This document shows, piece by piece, positions 5,816 through 11,273 of a stretch of DNA of 11,273 bases. The DNA lies in contig PXPD01000001.1 in the NCBI GenBank assembly GCA_003009815.1, positions 1 through 11,273 of the forward strand, given 5' to 3'. The position numbers and the translations under genes are program-made. The notes beneath the pieces are model-generated. The model saw nothing but the letters and a program-made list of their open reading frames with translations. It did not search any database and was not told the DNA's origin. The DNA is from Nanohaloarchaea archaeon SW_4_43_9. GTDB lineage: Archaea > Nanohalarchaeota > Nanosalinia > Nanosalinales > Nanosalinaceae. Numbering within the stretch: the first letter of the stretch is position 1; each line of letters begins with the position of its first letter.

Positions 5816-6397
5816 ATGTCAGAGTACAGACTTATAGAACTACCATACGAATACGACGCACTTACCCCTCACATCTCAGAACAGGTGATGGAATGGCACC
5901 ATGACGTCCATAATCAAGGCTACGTAGACGGAGCGAACGATGCAGAGGAGAAACTTGAACAGCAGAGAGAAAGCAATGACTTTTCATCAACCGGATCAAT
6001 CCTTAACAGCTTCACACACAACTTCTGTGGAAATGTACTGCATCAAATCTTCTGGCACAATATGAGTCCCGAAGGCGGAGGTAAACCGGAAGGAGAACTG
6101 ATGCAGAAGATAGAGGAAGACTTCGGAAGCTATAATAACTGGAAGAAAGAGTTCAAAGCTGCAGCATCACTGGTATATATTCCGCGTGAAAACGAACTAC
6201 ACAATGTAGCAGTGGATCGACACGATGAGGGCGCAGTCTGGGGAGCGCACCCGATTCTCGCAGTCGATGTCTGGGAGCACAGCTACTACCATGACTACGG
6301 TCCTGAAAGAGGCGACTTTATAGATAACTTCTTTCAGCTAATCGACTGGAACGATGTACAGAACCGGTACAGCGAGGTCTCTGGAGCTTTCAGCTAG
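5816..6397 (+). CDS. sod: Fe/Mn superoxide dismutase with internal 7-residue gap
   Basis: Converts superoxide to oxygen and hydrogen peroxide in the cytoplasm. The 193-residue protein follows the haloarchaeal form along its length (WHHDVHNQGY, FWHNMSPEGG, DVWEHSYYHDYGP). Metal ligands are H28, H76, D151 and H155; the gateway residues H32 and Y36 are present, and H136 occupies the position of the active-site Gln of E. coli MnSOD, as in other archaeal enzymes. Against the family, EFKAAAS (112-118) runs straight into LVYIPRENEL: about seven residues containing the conserved GWAL core, with the second-shell Trp (Trp128 in E. coli MnSOD), are absent. The reading frame is intact around it. The residue after the GN pair (72-73) is also Asn where GH is usual. 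Activity may be changed or lost. Confidence 0.93.
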   Translation: MSEYRLIELPYEYDALTPHISEQVMEWHHDVHNQGYVDGANDAEEKLEQQRESNDFSSTGSILNSFTHNFCGNVLHQIFWHNMSPEGGGKPEGELMQKIEEDFGSYNNWKKEFKAAASLVYIPRENELHNVAVDRHDEGAVWGAHPILAVDVWEHSYYHDYGPERGDFIDNFFQLIDWNDVQNRYSEVSGAFS

Positions 6398-6407
6398 AAA
6401 GTTTCCC

Positions 6408-6432
6408 TATCTCATCTTTCCTTTTCTTACTC
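6408..6432 (+). terminator. Pyrimidine-rich terminator after sod
   Basis: A run of T- and C-rich sequence (CTATCTCATCTTTCCTTTTC and following) starts about 10 nt after the sod stop. It is a weak T-tract match, so termination here is tentative. Confidence 0.35.
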
Positions 6433-6468
6433 TGACTGTTTGCTTCATCATAACATGGTTTACTTTAA

Positions 6469-6603
6469 ATGTCAGGAAAACGAAAATATGATCTGGGAGG
6501 GAAAAATTTAATGGAACTAGAACTACAGGTTATAACCTCTATACCTGTCGAAATAGAGGAAGAGGAGACGCCTGAACATCTAACAGCAGAAAGCACAGCT
6601 TAG
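6469..6603 (+). CDS. Possible 44-residue acidic ORF
   Basis: ATG at 6469 opens a frame of 44 codons ending in TAG at 6601-6603. The N-terminus is basic (MSGKRKYDLGGK) and the C-terminal half is acidic (VEIEEEETPEHL), a composition seen in real halophile proteins. A second in-frame ATG at 6511 is preceded by GGGAGG at 6495-6500, a good Shine-Dalgarno match at 10-nt spacing, and would give 30 residues. I see no motif and no family, and the frame is short enough to be chance. It lies between sod and the convergent permease gene. Confidence 0.35.
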   Translation: MSGKRKYDLGGKNLMELELQVITSIPVEIEEEETPEHLTAESTA

Positions 6604-6643
6604 ATCCAAAGCTGGTGTGTCTTTCCAAGTTCAAATCTTCTTT

Positions 6644-7390
6644 CTACCCTATGACCAGCCGCAGCCCTATCACTAAAAACAACAGCAAAACCAGTCTTTC
6701 ATGCAGTTCATTTGAATTCTCCTTACCAACATATTCTCCTATCTTTACACCAATAAAAACAGGTATCGATGCCAATGCTGACAAGTAGAGAATATTTGAT
6801 CCTGTATAGTATCCAAGATAGTACGAAAAACCGATCCTGACAGCAGATATCAGGAGAAAAACAAATCCAAGGATCCCTATAAATTTCTTTCTTGGAAGTT
6901 CAAGATACTCAAGATAAATCACAATAAGCGCACCTATGCTTGTAGAGCCAAATATGAAACCGCCTAAAGATCCCAGTAGAAATGTAAGAAAACTCCCAAC
7001 TTTATCCGGAAGCTGACTAAAATAGCTCGGATGAAGGTTTACTCCTTCAAATTTTATTACCGAGTAGAGAACCATTATAATTCCAATAATTAGAGATAGA
7101 AGATTTGAAGGAATCATTCCAAGGAAAAACATTCCCAAGATTGTGCCTCCAAATATTGAAGAAACCAGTATCCTGTGACCAGATACCAAGACTTCTACTG
7201 TGCTCGTTTCTACTTCTCTTACCAAGGAAATATTCGATATCATAATAGGGAGGATCATCAGTACAACAGCTTCTTGGGGCGACAGTATCAAGCTAATCAG
7301 GCTGACACCTATAACTGCCTCACCGAATCCTACAAAACCCTTGATAAGACCCGCAAATATCAGGATGGAAAGAATAACAGCATACTCCAT
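6644..7390 (-). CDS. TauE/SafE-family membrane permease
   Basis: A 248-residue, very hydrophobic protein with about eight membrane segments. The first half-repeat begins IFAGLIKGFVGFGEAVIGV and the second contains FLLGSLGGFIFGSTSIGALI; these two Gly-rich motifs, one per half, define the TauE/SafE (DUF81) sulfite-exporter fold. Members move organosulfonates, sulfite or other small anions, so the substrate here is unknown. Asp and Glu are rare inside the predicted helices, as expected. The start is ATG at 7390; a TTG two codons upstream is in frame but less likely, because a TATA box sits at the leaderless distance from the ATG. The gene is transcribed toward sod and ends 40 nt past the small ORF. 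Confidence 0.88.
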   Translation of the reverse strand: MEYAVILSILIFAGLIKGFVGFGEAVIGVSLISLILSPQEAVVLMILPIMISNISLVREVETSTVEVLVSGHRILVSSIFGGTILGMFFLGMIPSNLLSLIIGIIMVLYSVIKFEGVNLHPSYFSQLPDKVGSFLTFLLGSLGGFIFGSTSIGALIVIYLEYLELPRKKFIGILGFVFLLISAVRIGFSYYLGYYTGSNILYLSALASIPVFIGVKIGEYVGKENSNELHERLVLLLFLVIGLRLVIG

Positions 7391-7410
7391 AATCAACTAG
7401 ACGCGACCCT

Positions 7411-7424
7411 TATCTAAATAATTT
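7411..7424 (-). promoter_or_regulatory. TATA box for the TauE/SafE gene
   Basis: Minus-strand AAATTATTTAGATA lies 21-34 nt upstream of the ATG at 7390, with no Shine-Dalgarno sequence between, suggesting a leaderless mRNA. Confidence 0.6.
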
Positions 7425-7449
7425 GGATATGTGGAAAGGATATTCGGAG

Positions 7450-7524
7450 CGCGGAGCCCGGGATTTGAACCCGGGTCATCACCGTGACAGGGTGATATGA
7501 TGGGCCAGACTACACCAGCTCCGC
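7450..7524 (-). tRNA. tRNA-Asp (GTC)
   Basis: The minus strand folds as a full cloverleaf: acceptor stem GCGGAGC/GCTCCGC, anticodon stem TCACC/GGTGA with loop CTGTCAC and anticodon GTC at 7488-7486, and T-arm CCGGGTTCAAATCCCGG. The base after the acceptor stem is G, the discriminator expected for tRNA-Asp. CCA is not encoded, as usual for such archaea, and there is no intron. The sequence closely follows the haloarchaeal tRNA-Asp pattern. The trailer repeats part of the acceptor 3' strand (GCTCCG). Confidence 0.96.
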
Positions 7525-7553
7525 AAGTTGGTAAAATCTCATTTACATCTAAG

Positions 7554-7566
7554 TCTTTTAAAAACA
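7554..7566 (-). promoter_or_regulatory. TATA box for tRNA-Asp
   Basis: Minus-strand GTTTTTAAAAGAC lies 30-42 nt upstream of the mature 5' end of the tRNA, consistent with a short 5' leader removed by RNase P. Its core is palindromic, so weak use toward the plus strand cannot be excluded. Confidence 0.6.
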
Positions 7567-7585
7567 CTCTACAATATCTCGACAA

Positions 7586-7597
7586 CACTTTAGAAAG
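7586..7597 (+). promoter_or_regulatory. Probable TATA box of glycosyltransferase locus
   Basis: CACTTTAGAAAG lies 21-32 nt upstream of the GTG at 7618, supporting that GTG as a leaderless start for the disrupted GT4 gene and possibly for the gene after it. Confidence 0.45.
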
Positions 7598-7617
7598 CAC
7601 AAGTCTAACCTTGTTTT

Positions 7618-8563
7618 GTGGGCTTAACAATCTGTCATTATTCACCCTTTCACGAAGTAATTGAGGGGGGAATCAAGAGATCTATAAGACAGCAGAGAAA
7701 AGTTTTGGAGAAAGAAAAACAGATAGAACTGGTAACTGACGCTGGAAAGGATTACAATATCCTCCATCTGAATCTTGGTGATCCATTATCAGTTTACCAG
7801 ATGTTCAGGGCAAAGAGATCGGGTAAGAAAGTAATTTTTCATAGGGAAGATATCTGACTTTGTCTACAGCAAGGCCGATCTTTTGATTGCACCATCAGAG
7901 TATACAAGAAGAGTACTGGAACAGAGAGGAATAGAAACTAGGATCAAAGTCTTGACGAACGGCATAGATACTGAAAGGCTTGAAGGAGAGAATCAGTCGA
8001 GGTCCGAACTGGAGAAAAAGTTTGAAACAGATGGTTTCCACGCAGTTAATCTTGGAATGATACTTGAGAGAAAAGGTCTGGAAGACTTCATCAATGTGGG
8101 AGAAAAAGTTGATGAAGATCTGATATGGTTTGGAACAACGGGTGGAAAAATTGCAGCGAAAAGAAAAACTAAAAAACTCATAGAAAAATCACCGGAAAAC
8201 GTGAAGTTTCCAGGCTATATTGAAGATGTCAGAGACGCCTTCAAACTTGCAGATGTATTCTTTTTTCCTACTAGAGAAGAAAATCAAGGAATTTCTCTTC
8301 TCGAAGCCGCCTACCGGGAGAAACCTCTACTAGTGAGAGATATTGAAGTTTATGAAGATCTTCTGGAACATGAAGTGAACTGCCTGAAAGCAGACTCTGT
8401 AGATGGATTCGCAAAACAGATCAAAAGACTTAGAGATAATGAAAAGTTAAGAAGGAAAATTGGAGAGAATGCCAGAAAAACAGCGGAAAAACATACGCTT
8501 CAGAACGTAGGGAAAAAACTTCTAGAGATTTATAAGAACCTAGATGGTGATACAGCTAAGTGA
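7618..8563 (+). pseudogene. Disrupted GT4 glycosyltransferase
   Basis: Two frames make up one GT4 enzyme. The first (GTG at 7618 to TGA at 7855-7857) has the N-domain opening CHYSPFHEVIEGGIKRSIR and ends VIFHREDI. The second, shifted by +1, reads SDFVYSKADLLIAPSEYTRR from 7853 and runs to TGA at 8561-8563. It carries the nucleotide-sugar-binding domain: LTNGIDTERL, LGMILERKGLEDF, and the EX7E motif in EENQGISLLEAA. The break falls at about 7850-7855. In the family the HRED and YSKAD segments are normally separated by about 20-25 residues (a DFRNSF-like helix), so bases seem to be lost as well as the frame. Joined, the pieces give about 314 residues against the usual 340-350. The second half still looks well kept, so the break is recent or an assembly error. 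Overlaps the next gene by 4 nt. Confidence 0.8.
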
Positions 8564-9609
8564 AAATTGGTTTTTTCACAGACAGCTATTTTCCAGAAAT
8601 CGATGGAGTAACCTACACCCTGAAAGCCTGGAGAGATAGACTTGAGGAGAGAGGTCACGAGGTACATATAATTTATCCTGGATCACCTGAATACTCATCA
8701 GATAAGAACGAACATGCATTAAGATCTCTACCTAATCCTTTCTACAGTGGTTACAGAGCTCCACTGTTCCGGCTAAACTTCGAGTTCGAAGAACTGGATA
8801 TAGCTCACTGCCATGGACCTGGACCTGCAAGCATCTCCGGTCTAATTTATGGTTACCTTCATGATACACCGAAAATTTACACCCATCATACACCGGTTGA
8901 GGAATACTTCGAACAAGCAATCCACATCAAGACAGTAGCAGGGTTTCTAAAGAGAATTTACATGCCAATGGAGAACTACTACTTGAAAAAATACGATGTC
9001 AAGACGGCATCTGTAGGTGAACCCTCGAGAAACTGCCGGTTTCGACAACTGCCTGTAGGGCTAAACTTAGAGTTTTTCCAGCCATCAGATCAGGAATTCA
9101 AGAAAGAAGAGGACTGGGATGAACCTCTCCTAGGATACAGTGGGAGAATGAGCATGGAAAAGAACCTAGAGGAAATAGTAGATTTTGCTGAACAGTTTGA
9201 TGGAACAGTTCTGTTAGTGGGAGAAGGTCCTACTCGTCAAAAGATAGATAGAATAAAACCAGAAAACATCTATACATTCGATTTCCTGCCTAGAGATAAG
9301 CTTACGGATTTCTACTCGACTATAGATCTCTATATTACAGCTTCAACAGGAGATACTCTCGGCCTTTCACCTCTGGAAGCCAATGCCTGTGGAACACCTG
9401 TAATAGCACCGGAAGTCTTCCCTTTCAACAAGACAATAAAACCTGAGAACGGTATGCTATACTCAAATAGTTCAGAGGAAGACCTAAAACAGAAAGTTGA
9501 AGAAGCACTGGATTCAGACTACAGTACGAGAGAAGCCGTTCAAAAGTACGGATTAAATAAAACAGTTGACCGGCTTGAGAAAATATATCAAGAGGAGATA
9601 GGGAAATGA
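8560..9609 (+). CDS. GT4 family glycosyltransferase
   Basis: A 349-residue GT-B enzyme that transfers a sugar from a nucleotide donor, probably to a lipid- or glycan-linked acceptor at the inner membrane face. The N-domain opens FFTDSYFPEIDGVTYTLKAW (5-24) with the acceptor-side Gly loop, followed by CHGPGPASISG (84-94) and YTHHTPVEEYF (107-117). The C-domain has GYSGRMSMEKNLEE (192-205), VGEGPTRQKI (220-229) and DTLGLSPLEANACGTPVIAP (265-284). The last is the EX7E motif with Asp265 in place of the first Glu and E273 kept. Start is GTG at 8560, overlapping the upstream TGA as GTGA, which implies translational coupling. Its layout resembles 1,2-diacylglycerol and mannosyl GT4 enzymes; the true donor and acceptor are unknown. 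The upstream partner being broken may leave it acting alone. Confidence 0.9.
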   Translation: MKIGFFTDSYFPEIDGVTYTLKAWRDRLEERGHEVHIIYPGSPEYSSDKNEHALRSLPNPFYSGYRAPLFRLNFEFEELDIAHCHGPGPASISGLIYGYLHDTPKIYTHHTPVEEYFEQAIHIKTVAGFLKRIYMPMENYYLKKYDVKTASVGEPSRNCRFRQLPVGLNLEFFQPSDQEFKKEEDWDEPLLGYSGRMSMEKNLEEIVDFAEQFDGTVLLVGEGPTRQKIDRIKPENIYTFDFLPRDKLTDFYSTIDLYITASTGDTLGLSPLEANACGTPVIAPEVFPFNKTIKPENGMLYSNSSEEDLKQKVEEALDSDYSTREAVQKYGLNKTVDRLEKIYQEEIGK

Positions 9610-9746
9610 AACACGTAATTATTGAAGACGGGATAGCAGGGGCAACAGCAGCGAAAACGATACGGGAAGAAGATGAGGAAGCAGATATAACAATGTTCAC
9701 AGATAAGTCTGAACCGGTGTATACCGGTATCCCTGGTAGTTTTTAA
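9606..9746 (+). pseudogene. 5' remnant of FAD/NAD(P) oxidoreductase gene
   Basis: ATG at 9606 overlaps the GT4 stop as ATGA, so it once followed in the same operon. The first 39 residues match the oxidoreductase starting at 11060 at 25 positions (IIxDGIxGATAAKxIR, FTDxSEPxY). After Tyr39 the match ends: where the paralogue has YNRIML, one base seems lost (TATACCGG against TATAACCGG), and the frame reads TGIPGSF then stops at 9744-9746. The first Gly of the GxGxxG nucleotide-binding motif is Glu (IIEDGIAG), so even this stub could not bind FAD normally. The remainder of the roughly 400-residue gene is gone, replaced by the GT2 promoter. The 64% identity shows the two copies separated long before the window's present arrangement. 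Confidence 0.75.
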
Positions 9747-9750
9747 AAAT
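9740..9750 (+). promoter_or_regulatory. TATA box for GT2 gene
   Basis: TTTTTAAAAAT lies 19-29 nt upstream of the ATG at 9769 and overlaps the stop codon of the oxidoreductase remnant. It gives the GT2 gene its own leaderless promoter, independent of the GT4 operon. Confidence 0.65.
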
Positions 9751-9768
9751 CGTATATGATTTTGAGTT

Positions 9769-11034
9769 ATGAGATTCGGCGAATTGACCGAATACGCCCT
9801 ATTTGCCGCTATCTCCATTGGATTATTTGTTTGGGGTGTTTTTGATGGACTAAATATTGTTGACCGGACTATCGACATCTTCTTTCTGATAGTACAGATC
9901 AGAGTGCCGGAGGCTTTGTACTCGAATATTGCATTTACAGCGACCACGATTTTTGCATCCGCCTTACTTTTCAAGGAGATCTATTCGACCAGTTACCTCG
10001 GTAAAACGACTGATGGAGGAAAAGTAGAGGCAATTATCCCGGTTTATACGGACTCGGGAGTCTTAGAGAACTCAGTCAAAGCTCTCAATAATTCAAACTA
10101 CGAAGATCTCAGAATCAATGTTGTATGTGAGGAGGAAGACGAAGCCAGTATCGAAGTAGCGAAAGAACTGGACTGTGAAGTAATCATGAATAAGAATCCA
10201 GGATCGAAGGCCGGAGCTATAAACACTGTCTTTGAGATGCGTGACTCCAAATACTACGCACTATTTGATGCAGATGAAAAAATTGACGAAGACTTCATTC
10301 CTCATGCCGTCAAATACTTGGAGAGAGGATACGAGGTCTTTCAGGGTAGAAGAGTTCCTATTCCCACCGGAGGAATCGAGAAATTTGCTTACTGCGAAAG
10401 AGCTGTCTTCCACGCAGCTTATAAACTCCAGAGTTTACTCGGTTTCCTACACGCAAAGTCATCTTCAACCGTTCTCACAAAAGAGACCTGGAGGAAAGTA
10501 GACGGGTTCGACGACATGCTTACTGAAGATATCGATTTCTCGCATAAATGCTATAGACAAGGTATCAATGTGAAGACTGATAGAAGATACACTAACCTGA
10601 TGGAAGCCCCACACAGTGTGAAGGATTTCTGGGAGCAGAGAAAGAGATGGTTGACCGGGACTGTACAGATCTTCCACAAAGGATTAAAGCGGAACTATCA
10701 GAGTAGTCCCTTACATCGAGAACTCTTCTCGATCATTAGATCGTTTATCAGCTTTACATTACCGATACTAGTACTTATCCTGTTCTCAAACTTCCTAGTG
10801 CTGGTATTCCTAGGGCTTCAGCTTTTCTATGTCCTTCCTATCCTTGCTACCTCACTTGCTCCACTACTTTTATCGTACAAAGATAGTAAGATTGAGGAAA
10901 TCGACTTTATAGGCTGGTATGCTTTCACAACGTTTATACTGACACTGCTCTCAGGCCTGATATCATTAAAATCTATCCTAGAGTACATCTTTACCTGGGA
11001 AGGTGAATGGTATCTGGTCGAGAAAGGAGAATAA
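9769..11034 (+). CDS. Membrane-bound processive GT2 glycosyltransferase
   Basis: 421 residues with two N-terminal membrane helices (about 9-25 and 50-70), a cytoplasmic GT-A domain (about 83-310) and three or four C-terminal helices (about 322-345, 346-368, 380-403). Catalytic motifs of the cellulose/hyaluronan/chitin synthase branch are all present: VCEEED at 119-124, FDADEK at 166-171 (DxD), LTEDIDF at 251-257 (TED, general base) and QRKRW at 290-294 (QxxRW). Such enzymes polymerise a sugar and export it through their own helices, or transfer single residues to lipid carriers. GGIEKFAYCER (201-211) and HAKSSSTVLT (228-237) fit the acceptor-site region. No PilZ domain or other c-di-GMP site is seen. 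Product is unknown; with the adjacent GT4 genes it likely makes a cell-surface glycan. It is followed after 25 nt by the oxidoreductase. Confidence 0.9.
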   Translation: MRFGELTEYALFAAISIGLFVWGVFDGLNIVDRTIDIFFLIVQIRVPEALYSNIAFTATTIFASALLFKEIYSTSYLGKTTDGGKVEAIIPVYTDSGVLENSVKALNNSNYEDLRINVVCEEEDEASIEVAKELDCEVIMNKNPGSKAGAINTVFEMRDSKYYALFDADEKIDEDFIPHAVKYLERGYEVFQGRRVPIPTGGIEKFAYCERAVFHAAYKLQSLLGFLHAKSSSTVLTKETWRKVDGFDDMLTEDIDFSHKCYRQGINVKTDRRYTNLMEAPHSVKDFWEQRKRWLTGTVQIFHKGLKRNYQSSPLHRELFSIIRSFISFTLPILVLILFSNFLVLVFLGLQLFYVLPILATSLAPLLLSYKDSKIEEIDFIGWYAFTTFILTLLSGLISLKSILEYIFTWEGEWYLVEKGE

Positions 11035-11046
11035 AAGGCTTCTATT

Positions 11047-11053
11047 GGAGTGA
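11047..11053 (+). promoter_or_regulatory. Ribosome-binding site of the oxidoreductase gene
   Basis: GGAGTGA lies 6 nt before the ATG at 11060 and partly matches the archaeal Shine-Dalgarno sequence. Together with the 25-nt spacing, it suggests that this gene is translated from the GT2 mRNA. Confidence 0.5.
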
Positions 11054-11059
11054 TATATC

Positions 11060-11273
11060 ATGAGGTATCTTATCATCGGCGACGGGATAACTGGCGCCAC
11101 GGCAGCGAAGAAAATAAGAGATGAAAGCGAGGATGCCGAGATAAAGATCTTTACAGATGAATCTGAACCACTCTATAACCGGATAATGCTAAAAAGCTAC
11201 ATGAAAGGGGATCTACCAGGGAAGAAGTTTACCAGAGTCCACGACAGGAACTGGTACGACAAAAGAGGTATCG
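11060..11273 (+). CDS. FAD-dependent NAD(P)H oxidoreductase, N-terminal part
   Basis: The first 71 residues of a pyridine-nucleotide-disulphide-type flavoprotein, cut by the window edge. LIIGDGITGATAAKKIR (4-20) is the FAD-binding Rossmann motif with GxGxxG at 7-12, and the segment FTDESEPLYNRIMLKSYMKG (31-50) matches the conserved stretch seen in rubredoxin reductase, nitrite reductase NAD(P)H subunits and related proteins. The Tyr-Asn-Arg triplet at 39-41 is typical of this subgroup. Start is ATG at 11060 with a Shine-Dalgarno site. It is the intact paralogue of the remnant at 9606. Its redox partner and reaction cannot be told from this part alone. Confidence 0.82.
   Translation, partial: MRYLIIGDGITGATAAKKIRDESEDAEIKIFTDESEPLYNRIMLKSYMKGDLPGKKFTRVHDRNWYDKRGI

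Noticed and set aside
7175..7645. Open frames crossing the 5' end of TauE/SafE and the tRNA gene
   Set aside because: They read through a tRNA gene or antisense to conserved transmembrane sequence; no support for translation.
7852..7885. Programmed frameshift in the GT4 gene
   Set aside because: No slippery heptamer or downstream structure is apparent, and a conserved helix is also missing, which a simple frame change would not explain.
7883..8563. Separate gene starting at TTG 7883
   Set aside because: The same frame continues upstream to about 7835 with glycosyltransferase-like sequence (FVYSKAD), so the TTG is internal to a broken gene.
9606..11100. Recent transposition with target duplication around the GT2 gene
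   Set aside because: The flanking oxidoreductase copies are only about 64% the same in protein and clearly differ in DNA, there are no terminal inverted repeats and no transposase.
1..11273. CRISPR array, restriction or toxin-antitoxin system, prophage genes
   Set aside because: No regularly spaced repeats, nuclease or methylase motifs, or phage structural genes were found on either strand.

Overview
The window looks like chromosomal DNA of a halophilic archaeon, most likely of a nanohaloarchaeal type. The archaeal assignment rests on a class I lysyl-tRNA synthetase, a CTP-dependent riboflavin kinase of the archaeal DUF120 family, a tRNA-Asp without an encoded CCA, and TATA boxes 20-35 nt upstream of many start codons with no room for a leader. 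The halophile signs are acidic proteins (Asp/Glu-rich ferredoxin, zinc-ribbon and surface proteins), a haloarchaeal-type superoxide dismutase and a tandem WHy/LEA14-like secreted protein. GC looks moderate (mid-40s % by eye), which fits Nanohaloarchaea better than typical Halobacteria. The lineage call is inference.

Layout. 1-1271 (minus): 5' part of lysS, cut by the window edge. A divergent promoter region separates it from a plus-strand run: a site-2-type M50 protease (1357-2541), a 2Fe-2S ferredoxin (2584-2889), an exported two-domain LEA14/WHy protein (2933-4063) and a 35-residue zinc ribbon (4084-4191). ribK lies on the minus strand (4336-4713), divergent from a 65-residue zinc-ribbon protein (4811-5008). 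Next come a single-pass membrane protein (5128-5730), a Fe/Mn superoxide dismutase (5816-6397), a possible 44-residue ORF (6469-6603), a TauE/SafE permease (minus, 6644-7390) and tRNA-Asp(GTC) (minus, 7450-7524).

7618-11273 is a glycosyltransferase locus with visible decay. It holds a frame-disrupted GT4 gene, an intact GT4 gene overlapping it by 4 nt, and a 46-residue remnant of an FAD/NAD(P) oxidoreductase, again overlapping by 4 nt. A membrane-bound processive GT2 with its own promoter follows, then the start of an intact oxidoreductase paralogous to the remnant. The three glycosyltransferases probably build a surface polysaccharide, glycoprotein glycan or glycolipid. The 4-nt overlaps suggest that GT4-GT4-oxidoreductase was once one operon.

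No clear new multi-gene system is visible. The best leads are a superoxide dismutase lacking about seven residues that normally carry a conserved active-site Trp, the decaying GT4/oxidoreductase operon, the tandem WHy protein with an acidic tail, and two small unannotated-size ORFs. Most genes appear to be transcribed singly from leaderless promoters.
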